DNA of 64,000 nt from Odiellus spinosus. Lineage: Eukaryota; Arthropoda; Arachnida; Opiliones; Phalangiidae. This document shows positions 11,601-25,100 of this stretch, piece by piece. Both the position numbers and the translations under genes were made by a program. The stretch is taken from positions 124,001 through 188,000 of the forward strand of contig CAWUCO010000002.1 of NCBI GenBank assembly GCA_963920705.1, read 5' to 3'. Position 1 is the stretch's first letter. Every line of letters starts with the position of its first letter. The notes beneath the pieces were generated by a model that saw only the letters and a program-made list of their open reading frames with translations, was not told where the DNA came from and did not search any database.

Positions 11601-14600
11601 TCGAATCGGGCTTTTCGAATCGGGCTTTTCGAATCGGGCTTTTCGAATCGTCCTTTTCGAATCGGGCTTTTCGAATCGGGCTTTTCGAATCGGGCTTTTC
11701 GAATCGGGCTTTTCGAATCGGGCTTTTCGAATCGGGCTTTTCGAATCGGGCTTTTCGAATCGGGCTTTTCGAATCGGGCTTTTCGAATCGTCCTTTTCGA
11801 ATCGTCCTTTTCGAATCGTCCTTTTCGAATCGTCCTTTTCGAACCGTCCTTTTCGAACCGTCCTTTTCGAACCGTCCTTTTCGAACCGTCCTTTTCGAAC
11901 CGTCCTTTTCGAACCGTCCTTTTCCAACCGTCCTTTTCCAACCGTCCTTTTCCAACCGTGTTTTTCCAACCGTGTTTTTCCAACCGTGTTTTTCCAACCG
12001 TGTTTTTCCAACCGTGTTTTTCCAACCGTGTTTTTCCAACCGTGTTTTTCCAACCGGGTTTTTCCAACCGGGTTTTTCCAACCGGGCTTTTCGAACCGGG
12101 CTTTTCGAATCGGGCTTTTCGAATCGGGCTTTTCGAATCGTCCTTTTCGAATCGTCCTTTTCGAATCGTCCTTTTCGAATCGTCCTTTTCGAATCGGGCT
12201 TTTCGAATCGGGCTTTTCGAATCGGGCTTTTCGAATCGGGCTTTTCGAATCGTCCTTTTCGAATCGTCCTTTTCGAATCGGGCTTTTCGAATCGGGCTTT
12301 TCGAATCGGGCTTTTCGAATCGGGCTTTTCGAATCGGGCTTTTCGAATCGGGCTTTTCGAATCGGGCTTTTCGAATCGGGCTTTTCGAATCGGGCTTTTC
12401 GAATCGGGCTTTTCGAATCGGGCTTTTCGAATCGGGCTTTTCGAATCGGGCTTTTCGAATCGTCCTTTTCGAATCGTTCTTTTCGAATCGTCCTTTTCGA
12501 ATCGGGCTTTTCGAATCGGGCTTTTCGAATCGGGCTTTTCGAATCGGGCTTTTCGAATCGGGCTTTTCGAATCGGGCTTTTCGAATCGGGCTTTTCGAAT
12601 CGTCCTTTTCGAATCGTCCTTTTCGAATCGTCCTTTTCGAATCGTCCTTTTCGAATCGGGCTTTTCGAATCGGGCTTTTCGAATCGGGCTTTTCGAATCG
12701 GGCTTTTCGAATCGGGCTTTTCGAATCGGGCTTTTCGAATCGGGCTTTTCGAATCGGGCTTTTCGAATCGTCCTTTTCGAATCGAGCTTTTCGAATCGGG
12801 CTTTTCGAATCGGGCTTTTCGAATCGGGCTTTTCGAATCGGGCTTTTCGAATCGTCCTTTTCGAATCGTCCTTTTCGAATCGTCCTTTTCGAATCGGGCT
12901 TTTCGAATCGGGCTTTTCGAATCGGGCTTTTCGAATCGTCCTTTTCGAATCGTCCTTTTCGAATCGGGCTTTTCGAATCGGGCTTTTCGAATCGGGCTTT
13001 TCGAATCGTCCTTTTCGAATCGGGCTTTTCGAATCGTCCTTTTCGAATCGTCCTTTTCGAATCGGGCTTTTCGAATCGGGCTTTTCGAATCGGGCTTTTC
13101 GAATCGGGCTTTTCGAATCGGGCTTTTCGATTCGGGCTTTTCGAATCGGGCTTTTCGAATCGGGCTTTTCGAATCGGGCTATTCGAATCGGGCTTTTCGA
13201 ATCGGGCTTTTCGAATCGGGCTTTTCGAATCGGGCTTTTCGAATCGGGCTTTTCGAATCGGGCTTTTCGAATCGTCCTTTTCGAATCGTCCTTTTCGAAT
13301 CGGGCTTTTCGAATCGGGCTTTTCGAATCGGGCTTTTCGAATCGGGCTTTTCGAATCGGGCTTTTCGAATCGGGCTTTTCGAATCGGGCTTTTCGAATCG
13401 GGCTTTTCGAATCGGGCTTTTCGAATCGGGCTTTTCGAATCGGGCTTTTCGAATCGTCCTTTTCGAATCGTCCTTTTCGAATCGTCCTTTTCGAATCGTC
13501 CTTTTCGAATCGGGCTTTTCGAATCGGGCTTTTCGAATCGGGCTTTTCGAATCGGGCTTTTCGAATCGGGCTTTTCGAATCGTCCTTTTCGAATCGGGCT
13601 TTTCGAATCGGGCTTTTCGAATCGGGCTTTTCGAATCGGGCTTTTCGAATCGGGCTTTTCGAATCGGGCTTTTCGAATCGGGCTTTTCGAATCGGGCTTT
13701 TCGAATCGGGCTTTTCGAATCGGGCTTTTCGAATCGGGCTTTTCGAATCGGGCTTTTCGAATCGTCCTTTTCGAATCGGGCTTTTCGAATCGGGCTTTTC
13801 GAATCGGGCTTTTCGAATCGGGCTTTTCGAATCGGGCTTTTCGAATCGGGCTTTTAGAATCGGGCTTTTCGAATCGGGCTTTTCGAATCGTCCTTTTCGA
13901 ATCGTCCTTTTCGAATCGTCCTTTTCGAATCGTCCTTTTCGAATCGTCCTTTTCGAATCGTCCTTTTCGAACCGTCCTTTTCGAACCGTCCTTTTCGAAC
14001 CGTCTTTTTCCAACCGTCGTTTTCCAACCGTCCTTTTCCAACCGTGTTTTTCCAACCGTGTTTTTCCAACCGTGTTTTTCCAACCGTGTTTTTCCAACCG
14101 TGTTTTTCCAACCGTGTTTTTCCAACCGGGTTTTTCCAACCGGGCTTTTCGAATCGGGCTTTTCGAATCGGGCTTTTCGAATCGGGCTTTTCGAATCGTC
14201 CTTTTCGAATCGTCCTTTTCGAATCGGGCTTTTCGAATCGGGCTTTTCGAATCGGGCTTTTCGAATCGGGCTTTTCGAATCGGGCTTTTCGATTCGGGCT
14301 TTTCGAATCGGGCTTTTCGAATCGGGCTTTTCGAATCGGGCTATTCGAATCGGGCTTTTCGAATCGGGCTTTTCGAATCGGGCTTTTCGAATCGGGCTTT
14401 TCGAATCGGGCTTTTCGAATCGGGCTTTTCGAATCGTCCTTTTCGAATCGTCCTTTTCGAATCGGGCTTTTCGAATCGGGCTTTTCGAATCGGGCTTTTC
14501 GAATCGGGCTTTTCGAATCGGGCTTTTCGAATCGTCCTTTTCGAATCGTCCTTTTCGAATCGTCCTTTTCGAATCGGGCTTTTCGAATCGGGCTTTTCGA

Positions 14601-17600
14601 ATCGGGCTTTTCGAATCGGGCTTTTCGAATCGGGCTTTTCGAATCGTCCTTTTCGAATCGGGCTTTTCGAATCGGGCTTTTCGAATCGGGCTTTTCGAAT
14701 CGTCCTTTTCGAATCGGGCTTTTCGAATCGGGCTTTTCGAATCGGGCTTTTCGAATCGGGCTTTTCGAATCGTCCTTTTCGAATCGTCCTTTTCGAATCG
14801 TCCTTTTCGAATCGTCCTTTTCGAACCGTCCTTTTCGAACCATCCTTTTCGAACCATCCTTTTCGAACCGTCCTTTTCCAACCGTCCTTTTCCAACCGTG
14901 TTTTTCCAACCGTGTTTTTCCAACCGTGTTTTTCCAACCGTGTTTTTCCAACCGTGTTTTTCCAACCGTGTTTTTCCAACCGGGTTTTTCCAACCGGGCT
15001 TTTCGAATCGGGCTTTTCGAATCGGGCTTTTCGAATCGTCCTTTTCGAATCGTCCTTTTCGAATCGTCCTTTTCGAATCGTCCTTTTCGAATCGGGCTTT
15101 TCGAATCGGGCTTTTCGAATCGGGCTTTTCGAATCGGGCTTTTCGAATCGGGCTTTTCGAATCGGGCTTTTCGAATCGGGCTTTTCGAATCGGGCTTTTC
15201 GAATCGGGCTTTTCGAATCGGGCTTTTCGAATCGTCCTTTTCGAATCGTCCTTTTCGAATCGGGCTTTTCGAATCGAGCTTTTCGAATCGGGCTTTTCGA
15301 ATCGGGCTTTTCGAATCGGGCTTTTCGAATCGGGCTTTTCGAATCGGGCTTTTCGAATCGGGCTTTTCGAATCGGGCTTTTCGAATCGGGTTTTTCGAAT
15401 CGGGCTTTTCGAATCGGGCTTTTCGAATCGGGCTTTTCGAATCGGGCTTTTCGAATCGTCCTTTTCGAATCGTCCTTTTCGAATCGTCCTTTTCGAATCG
15501 TCCTTTTCGAATCGGGCTTTTCGAATCGGGCTTTTCGAATCGGGCTTTTCGAATCGGGCTTTTCGAATCGTCCTTTTCGAATCGTCCTTTTCGAATCGTC
15601 CTTTTCGAATCGTCCTTTTCGAATCGGGCTTTTCGAATCGGGCTTTTCGAATCGGGCTTTTCGAATCGGGCTTTTCGAATCGGGCTTTTCGAATCGGGCT
15701 TTTCGAATCGGGCTTTTCGAATCGGGCTTTTCGAATCGGGCTTTTCGAATCGTCCTTTTCGAATCGGGCTTTTCGAATCGGGCTTTTCGAATCGGGCTTT
15801 TCGAATCGGGCTTTTCGAATCGGGCTTTTCGAATCGGGCTTTTCGAATCGGGCTTTTCGAATCGGGCTTTTCGAATCGGGCTTTTCGAATCGTCCTTTTC
15901 GAATCGTCCTTTTCGAATCGTCCTTTTCGAATCGTCCTTTTCGAACCGTCCTTTTCGAACCGTCCTTTTCGAACCGTCCTTTTCGAACCGTCCTTTTCGA
16001 ACCGTCCTTTTCCAACCGTCCTTTTCCAACCGTCCTTTTCCAACCGTGTTTTTCCAACCGTGTTTTTCCAACCGTGTTTTTCCAACCGTGTTTTTCCAAC
16101 CGTGTTTTTCCAACCGTGTTTTTCCAACCGTGTTTTTCCAACCGTGTTTTTCCAACCGGGTTTTTCCAACCGGGTTTTTCCAACCGGGCTTTTCGAATCG
16201 GGCTTTTCGAATCGGGCTTTTCGAATCGGGCTTTTCGAATCGTCCTTTTCGAATCGTCCTTTTCGAATCGTCCTTTTCGAATCGTCCTTTTCGAATCGGG
16301 CTTTTCGAATCGGGCTTTTCGAATCGGGCTTTTCGAATCGGGCTTTTCGAATCGTCCTTTTCGAATCGTCCTTTTCGAATCGGGCTTTTCGAATCGGGCT
16401 TTTCGAATCGGGCTTTTCGAATCGGGCTTTTCGAATCGGGCTTTTCGAATCGGGCTTTTCGAATCGGGCTTTTCGAATCGGGCTTTTCGAATCGGGCTTT
16501 TCGAATCGGGCTTTTCGAATCGGGCTTTTCGAATCGGGCTTTTCGAATCGGGCTTTTCGAATCGTCCTTTTCGAATCGTTCTTTTCGAATCGTCCTTTTC
16601 GAATCGGGCTTTTCGAATCGGGCTTTTCGAATCGGGCTTTTCGAATCGGGCTTTTCGAATCGGGCTTTTCGAATCGGGCTTTTCGAATCGGGCTTTTCGA
16701 ATCGTCCTTTTCGAATCGTCCTTTTCGAATCGTCCTTTTCGAATCGTCCTTTTCGAATCGGGCTTTTCGAATCGGGCTTTTCGAATCGGGCTTTTCGAAT
16801 CGGGCTTTTCGAATCGGGCTTTTCGAATCGGGCTTTTCGAATCGGGCTTTTCGAATCGGGCTTTTCGAATCGTCCTTTTCGAATCGGGCTTTTCGAATCG
16901 GGCTTTTCGAATCGGGCTTTTCGAATCGGGCTTTTCGAATCGGGCTTTTCGAATCGGGCTTTTCGAATCGGGCTTTTCGAATCGGGCTTTTCGAATCGGG
17001 CTTTTCGAATCGTCCTTTTCGAATCGTCCTTTTCGAATCGTCCTTTTCGAATCGTCCTTTTCGAATCGGGCTTTTCGAATCGGGCTTTTCGAATCGGGCT
17101 TTTCGAATCGGGCTTTTCGAATCGGGCTTTTCGAATCGGGCTTTTCGAATCGGGCTTTTCGAATCGGGCTTTTCGAATCGGGCTTTTCGAATCGTCCTTT
17201 TCGAATCGGGCTTTTCGAATCGTCCTTTTCGAATCGTCCTTTTCGAATCGGGCTTTTCGAATCGGGCTTTTCGAATCGGGCTTTTCGAATCGGGCTTTTC
17301 GAATCGGGATTTTCGAATCGGGCTTTTCGAATCGGGCTTTTCGAATCGTCCTTTTCGAATCGTCCTTTTCGAATCGTCCTTTTCGAATCGTCCTTTTCGA
17401 ATCGGGCTTTTCGAATCGGGCTTTTCGAATCGGGCTTTTCGAATCGGGCTTTTCGAATCGGGCTTTTCGAATCGGGCTTTTCGAATCGGGCTTTTCGAAT
17501 CGGGCTTTTCGAATCGTCCTTTTCGAATCGGGCTTTTCGAATCGGGCTTTTCGAATCGGGCTTTTCGAATCGGGCTTTTCGAATCGGGCTTTTCGAATCG

Positions 17601-18890
17601 GGCTTTTCGAATCGGGCTTTTCGAATCGGGCTTTTCGAATCGGGCTTTTCGAATCGTCCTTTTCGAATCGTCCTTTTCGAACCGTCCTTTTCGAACCGTC
17701 CTTTTCGAACCGTCCTTTTCGAACCGTCCTTTTCGAACCGTCCTTTTCGAACCGTGTTTTTCCAACCGTGTTTTTCCAACCGTGTTTTTCCAACCGTGTT
17801 TTTCCAACCGTGTTTTTCCAACCGTGTTTTTCCAACCGTGTTTTTCCAACCGTGTTTTTCCAACCGGGTTTTTCCAACCGGGTTTTTCCAACCGGGCTTT
17901 TCCAATCGGGCTTTTCGAATCGGGCTTTTCGAATCGTCCTTTTCGAATCGTCCTTTTCGAATCGTCCTTTTCGAATCGTCCTTTTCGAATCGTCCTTTTC
18001 GAATCGGGCTTTTCGAATCGGGCTTTTCGAATCGGGCTTTTCGAATCGGGCTTTTCGAATCGGGCTTTTCGAATCGTCCTTTTCGAATCGTCCTTTTCGA
18101 ATCGGGCTTTTCGAATCGGGCTTTTCGAATCGGGCTTTTCGAATCGGGCTTTTCGAATCGGGCTTTTCGAATCGGGCTTTTCGAATCGGGCTTTTCGAAT
18201 CGGGCTTTTCGAATCGGGCTTTTCGAGTCGGGCTTTTCGAATCGTCCTTTTCGAATCGTCCTTTTCGAATCGGGCTTTTCGAATCGGGCTTTTCGAATCG
18301 GGCTTTTCGAATCGGGCTTTTCGAATCGGGCTTTTCGAATCGTCCTTTTCGAATCGTCCTTTTCGAATCGTCCTTTTCGAATCGTCCTTTTCGAATCGGG
18401 CTTTTCGAATCGGGCTTTTCGAATCGGGCTTTTCGAATCGGGTTTTTCGAATCGGGCTTTTCGAATCGGGCTTTTCGAATCGTCCTTTTCGAATCGGGCT
18501 TTTCGAATCGGGCTTTTCGAATCGGGCTTTTCGAATCGGGCTTTTCGAATCGGGCTTTTCGAATCGTCCTTTTCGAATCGGGCTTTTCGAATCGGGCTTT
18601 TCGAATCGGGCTTTTCGAATCGGGCTTTTCGAATCGGGCTTTTCGAATCGGGCTTTTCGAATCGGGCTGTTCGAATCGGGCTTTTCGAATCGTCCTTTTC
18701 GAATCGTCCTTTTCGAATCGTCCTTTTCGAATCGTCCTTTTCGAACCGTCCTTTTCGAACCGTCCTTTTCGAACCGTCCTTTTCGAACCGTCCTTTTCGA
18801 ACCGTCCTTTTCCAACCGTCCTTTTCCAACCGTCCTTTTCCAACCGTCCTTTTCCAACCGTCCTTTTCCAACCGTCCTTTTCCAACCGTG
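8621..18890 (+). repeat. 14-bp satellite locus 1, zone 1 (TTTTCGAATCGGGC family)
   Basis: About 730 monomers of CTTTTCGAATCGGG and its CGTCC variant, two CpGs per unit, T-rich on this strand. The left edge has TTTTTCGACTCGGG forms. The zone is built of modules of about 0.85-2.1 kb. Each module goes from GGGC units through GTCC units, then GAACCGTCC, then CCAACCGTG, and returns to GGGC (CCAACCGTG blocks near 9941, 10791, 11950, 14041, 14891, 16035, 17750). Open frames in all three forward and some reverse frames arise because the monomer has no stop; rare TAG variants occur at about 9752 and 13854. These are not genes. Confidence 0.97.
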
Positions 18891-19146
18891 TTTTTCCAAC
18901 CGTGTTTTTCCAACCGTGTTTTCCAACCGTGTTTTTCCAACCGTGTTTTTCCAACCGTGTTTTTCCAACCGTGTTTTTCCAATCGTGTTTTTCCAATCGT
19001 GTTTTTCCAATCGTGTTTTTCCAATCGTGTTTTTCCAATCGTGTTTTTCCAATCGTGTTTTTCCAACCGTGTTTTTCCAACCGTGTTTTTCCAACCGTGT
19101 TTTTCCAACCGTGTTTTTCCAACCGTGTTTTTCCAACCGTGTTTTT
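18885..19146 (+). repeat. 14-bp satellite locus 1, zone 2 (TTTTTCCAACCGTG family)
   Basis: Transition block of TTTTTCCAACCGTG and TTTTTCCAATCGTG units between the CGAA and CAAA families. A 13-bp unit with one T missing lies near 18915. The change to TTTTTCAAACCGTG at 19147 is abrupt. Confidence 0.9.
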
Positions 19147-22100
19147 CAAACCGTGTTTTTCAAACCGTGTTTTTCAAACCGTGTTTTTCAAACCGTGTTT
19201 TTCAAACCGTGTTTTTCAAACCGTGTTTTTCAAACCGTGTTTTTCAAACCGTGTTTTTCAAACCGTGTTTTTCAAACCGTGTTTTTCAAATCGTGTTTTT
19301 CAAATCGTGTTTTTCAAACCGTGTTTTTCAAACCGTGTTTTTCAAACCGTGTTTTTCAAACCGTGTTTTTCAAACCGTGTTTTTCAAACCGTGTTTTTCA
19401 AACCGTGTTTTTCAAATCGTGTTTTTCAAACCGTGTTTTTCAAACCGTGTTTTTCAAACCGTGTTTTTCAAACCGTGTTTTTCAAACCGTGTTTTTCAAA
19501 CCGTGTTTTTCAAACCGTGTTTTTCAAACCGTGAATTTCAAATCGTGTTTTTCAAATCGTGTTTTTCAAACCGTGTTTTTCAAACCGTGTTTTTCAAACC
19601 GTGTTTTTCAAACCGTGTTTTTCAAACCGTGTTTTTCAAACCGTGTTTTTCAAACCGTGTTTTTCAAACCGTGTTTTTCAAACCGTGTTTTTCAAACCGT
19701 GTTTTTCAAACCGTGTTTTTCAAACCGTGTTTTTCAAATCGTGTTTTTCAAATCGTGTTTTTCAAATCGTGTTTTTCAAATCGTGTTTTTCAAATCGTGT
19801 TTTTCAAATCGTGTTTTTCAAATCGTGTTTTTCAAATCGTGTTTTTCAAATCGTGTTTTTCAAATCGTGTTTTTCAAATCGTGTTTTTCAAACCGTGTTT
19901 TTCAAACCGTGTTTTTCAAACCGTGTTTTTCAAACCGTGTTTTTCAAACCGTGTTTTTCAAACCGTGTTTTTCAAACCGTGTTTTTCAAACCGTTTTCAA
20001 ACCGTGTTTTTCAAATCGTGTTTTTCAAATCGTGTTTTTCAAATCGTGTTTTTCAAATCGTGTTTTTCAAATCGTGTTTTTCAAATCGTGTTTTTCAAAT
20101 CGTGTTTTTCAAACCGTGTTTTTCAAACCGTGTTTTTCAAACCGTGTTTTTCAAACCGTGTTTTTCAAACCGTGTTTTTCAAACCGTGTTTTTCAAACCG
20201 TGTTTTTCAAATCGTGTTTTTCAAGTCGTGTTTTTCAAGTCGTGTTTTTCAAACCGTGTTTTTCAAACCGTGTTTTTCAAACCGTGTTTTTCAAACCGTG
20301 TTTTTCAAACCGTGTTTTTCAAACCGTGTTTTTCAAATCGTGTTTTTCAAATCGTGTTTTTCAAATCGTGTTTTTCAAATCGTGTTTTTCAAATCGTGTT
20401 TTTCAAACCGTGTTTTTCAAATCGTGTTTTTCAAATCGTGTTTTTCAAATCGTGTTTTTCAAATCGTGTTTTTCAAACCGTGTTTTTCAAACCGTGTTTT
20501 TCAAACCGTGTTTTTCAAACCGTGTTTTTCAAACCGTGTTTTTCAAATCGTGTTTTTCAAGTCGTGTTTTTCAAGTCGTGTTTTTCAAACCGTGTTTTTC
20601 AAACCGTGTTTTTCAAACCGTGTTTTTCAAACCGTGTTTTTCAAACCGTGTTTTTCAAACCGTGTTTTTCAAATCGTGTTTTTCAAACCGTGTTTTTCAA
20701 ACCGTGTTTTTCAAACCGTGTTTTTCAAACCGTGTTTTTCAAATCGTGTTTTTCAAATCGTGTTTTTCAAATCGTGTTTTTCAAATCGTGTTTTTCAAGT
20801 CGTGTTTTTCAAACCGTGTTTTTCAAACCGTGTTTTTCAAACCGTGTTTTTCAAACCGTGTTTTTCAAACCGTGTTTTTCAAACCGTGTTTTTCAAATCG
20901 TGTTTTTCAAATCGTGTTTTTCAAATCGTGTTTTTCAAATCGTGTTTTTCAAGCCGTGTTTTTCAAACCGTGTTTTTCAAACCGATTTTTTCAAACCGTG
21001 TTTTTCAAACCGTGTTTTTCAAACCGTGTTTTTCAAACCGTGTTTTTCAAATCGTGTTTTTCAAACCGTGTTTTTCAAACCGTGTTTTTCAAACCGTGTT
21101 TTTCAAACCGTGTTTTTCAAACCGTGTTTTTCAAACCGTGTTTTTCAAACCGTGTTTTTCAAACCTGGTTTTTCAAACCGTGTTTTTCAAACCGTGTTTT
21201 TCAAATCGTGTTTTTCAAGTCGTGTTTTTCAAGTCGTGTTTTTCAAACCGTGTTTTTCAAACCGTGTTTTTCAAACCGTGTTTTTCAAACCGTGTTTTTC
21301 AAACCGTGTTTTTCAAACCGTGTTTTTCAAATCGTGTTTTTCAAATCGTGTTTTTCAAATCGTGTTTTTCAAATCGTGTTTTTCAAATCGTGTTTTTCAA
21401 ATCGTGTTTTTCAAACCGTGTTTTTCAAACCGTGTTTTTCAAACCGTGTTTTTCAAACCGTGTTTTTCAAACCGTGTTTTTCAAACCGTGTTTTTCAAAC
21501 CGTGTTTTTCAAACCGTGTTTTTCAAACCGTGTTTTTCAAACCGTGTTTTTCAAACCGTGTTTTTCAAACCGTGTTTTTCAAATCGTGTTTTTCAAATCG
21601 TGTTTTTCAAATCGTGTTTTTCAAATCGTGTTTTTCAAATCGTGTTTTTCAAATCGTGTTTTTCAAATCGTGTTTTTCAAATCGTGTTTTTCAAATCGTG
21701 TTTTTCAAATCGTGTTTTTCAAATCGTGTTTTTCAAACCGTGTTTTTCAAACCGTGTTTTTCAAACCGTGTTTTTCAAACCGTGTTTTTCAAACCGTGTT
21801 TTTCAAACCGTGTTTTTCAAACCGTGTTTTTCAAACCGTTTTCAAACCGTGTTTTTCAAATCGTGTTTTTCAAATCGTGTTTTTCAAATCGTGTTTTTCA
21901 AATCGTGTTTTTCAAATCGTGTTTTTCAAATCGTGTTTTTCAAATCGTGTTTTTCAAACCGTGTTTTTCAAACCGTGTTTTTCAAACCGTGTTTTTCAAA
22001 CCGTGTTTTTCAAACCGTGTTTTTCAAACCGTGTTTTTCAAACCGTGTTTTTCAAATCGTGTTTTTCAAGTCGTGTTTTTCAAGTCGTGTTTTTCAAACC

Positions 22101-25100
22101 GTGTTTTTCAAACCGTGTTTTTCAAACCGTGTTTTTCAAACCGTGTTTTTCAAACCGTGTTTTTCAAACCGTGTTTTTCAAATCGTGTTTTTCAAATCGT
22201 GTTTTTCAAATCGTGTTTTTCAAATCGTGTTTTTCAAATCGTGTTTTTCAAACCGTGTTTTTCAAATCGTGTTTTTCAAATCGTGTTTTTCAAATCGTGT
22301 TTTTCAAATCGTGTTTTTCAAACCGTGTTTTTCAAACCGTGTTTTTCAAACCGTGTTTTTCAAACCGTGTTTTTCAAACCGTGTTTTTCAAATCGTGTTT
22401 TTCAAGTCGTGTTTTTCAAGTCGTGTTTTTCAAACCGTGTTTTTCAAACCGTGTTTTTCAAACCGTGTTTTTCAAACCGTGTTTTTCAAACCGTGTTTTT
22501 CAAACCGTGTTTTTCAAATCGTGTTTTTCAAACCGTGTTTTTCAAACCGTGTTTTTCAAACCGTGTTTTTCAAACCGTGTTTTTCAAATCGTGTTTTTCA
22601 AATCGTGTTTTTCAAATCGTGTTTTTCAAATCGTGTTTTTCAAGTCGTGTTTTTCAAACCGTGTTTTTCAAACCGTGTTTTTCAAACCGTGTTTTTCAAA
22701 CCGTGTTTTTCAAACCGTGTTTTTCAAACCGTGTTTTTCAAATCGTGTTTTTCAAATCGTGTTTTTCAAATCGTGTTTTTCAAATCGTGTTTTTCAAGCC
22801 GTGTTTTTCAAACCGTGTTTTTCAAACCGATTTTTTCAAACCGTGTTTTTCAAACCGTGTTTTTCAAACCGTGTTTTTCAAACCGTGTTTTTCAAATCGT
22901 GTTTTTCAAACCGTGTTTTTCAAACCGTGTTTTTCAAACCGTGTTTTTCAAACCGTGTTTTTCAAACCGTGTTTTTCAAACCGTGTTTTTCAAACCGTGT
23001 TTTTCAAACCTGGTTTTTCAAACCGTGTTTTTCAAACCGTGTTTTTCAAATCGTGTTTTTCAAGTCGTGTTTTTCAAGTCGTGTTTTTCAAACCGTGTTT
23101 TTCAAACCGTGTTTTTCAAACCGTGTTTTTCAAACCGTGTTTTTCAAACCGTGTTTTTCAAACCGTGTTTTTCAAATCGTGTTTTTCAAATCGTGTTTTT
23201 CAAATCGTGTTTTTCAAATCGTGTTTTTCAAATCGTGTTTTTCAAACCGTGTTTTTCAAACCGTGTTTTTCAAACCGTGTTTTTCAAACCGTGTTTTTCA
23301 AACCGTGTTTTTCAAATCGTGTTTTTCAAATCGTGTTTTTCAAATCGTGTTTTTCAAATCGTGTTTTTCAAATCGTGTTTTTCAAATCGTGTTTTTCAAA
23401 TCGTGTTTTTCAAATCGTGTTTTTCAAACCGTGTTTTTCAAACCGTGTTTTTCAAACCGTGTTTTTCAAACCGTGTTTTTCAAACCGTGTTTTTCAAACC
23501 GTGTTTTTCAAACCGTGTTTTTCAAACCGTGTTTTTCAAACCGTGTTTTTCAAATCGTGTTTTTCAAACCGTGTTTTTCAAACCGTGTTTTTCAAACCGT
23601 GTTTTTCAAACCGTGTTTTTCAAACCGTGTTTTTCAAACCGTGTTTTTCAAACCGTGTTTTTCAAATCGTGTTTTTCAAACCGTGTTTTTCAAACCGTGT
23701 TTTTCAAACCGTGTTTTTCAAACCGTGTTTTTCAAACCGTGTTTTTCAAACCGTGTTTTTCAAACCGTGTTTTTCAAATCGTGTTTTTCAAACCGTGTTT
23801 TTCAAACCGTGTTTTTCAAACCGTGTTTTTCAAACCGTGTTTTTCAAACCGTGTTTTTCAAACCGTGTTTTTCAAACCGTGTTTTTCAAACCGTGTTTTT
23901 CAAACCGTGTTTTTCAAATCGTGTTTTTCAAATCGTGTTTTTCAAACCGTGTTTTTCAAACCGTGTTTTTCAAACCGTGTTTTTCAAACCGTGTTTTTCA
24001 AACCGTGTTTTTCAAACCGTGTTTTTCAAACCGTGTTTTTCAAACCGTGTTTTTCAAACCGTGTTTTTCAAACCGTGTTTTTCAAACCGTGTTTTTCAAA
24101 CCGTGTTTTTCAAATCGTGTTTTTCAAATCGTGTTTTTCAAATCGTGTTTTTCAAATCGTGTTTTTCAAATCGTGTTTTTCAAATCGTGTTTTTCAAATC
24201 GTGTTTTTCAAATCGTGTTTTTCAAATCGTGTTTTTCAAATCGTGTTTTTCAAATCGTGTTTTTCAAATCGTGTTTTTCAAACCGTGTTTTTCAAACCGT
24301 GTTTTTCAAACCGTGTTTTTCAAACCGTGTTTTTCAAACCGTGTTTTTCAAACCGTGTTTTTCAAACCGTGTTTTTCAAACCGTTTTCAAACCGTGTTTT
24401 TCAAATCGTGTTTTTCAAATCGTGTTTTTCAAATCGTGTTTTTCAAATCGTGTTTTTCAAATCGTGTTTTTCAAATCGTGTTTTTCAAATCGTGTTTTTC
24501 AAACCGTGTTTTTCAAACCGTGTTTTTCAAACCGTGTTTTTCAAACCGTGTTTTTCAAACCGTGTTTTTCAAACCGTGTTTTTCAAACCGTGTTTTTCAA
24601 ATCGTGTTTTTCAAGTCGTGTTTTTCAAGTCGTGTTTTTCAAGTCGTGTTTTTCAAACCGTGTTTTTCAAACCGTGTTTTTCAAACCGTGTTTTTCAAAC
24701 CGTGTTTTTCAAACCGTGTTTTTCAAACCGTGTTTTTCAAACCGTGTTTTTCAAACCGTGTTTTTCAAACCGTGTTTTTCAAATCGTGTTTTTCAAATCG
24801 TGTTTTTCAAATCGTGTTTTTCAAATCGTGTTTTTCAAATCGTGTTTTTCAAACCGTGTTTTTCAAATCGTGTTTTTCAAATCGTGTTTTTCAAATCGTG
24901 TTTTTCAAATCGTGTTTTTCAAACCGTGTTTTTCAAACCGTGTTTTTCAAACCGTGTTTTTCAAACCGTGTTTTTCAAACCGTGTTTTTCAAATCGTGTT
25001 TTTCAAGTCGTGTTTTTCAAGTCGTGTTTTTCAAGTCGTGTTTTTCAAACCGTGTTTTTCAAACCGTGTTTTTCAAACCGTGTTTTTCAAACCGTGTTTT

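Noticed and set aside
8568..19534. Long reverse and forward open frames (489-3,598 codons) in the 14-bp array
   Set aside because: Pure consequence of a stop-free 14-bp tandem repeat; all frames are equivalent and no signal, domain or splice context exists.
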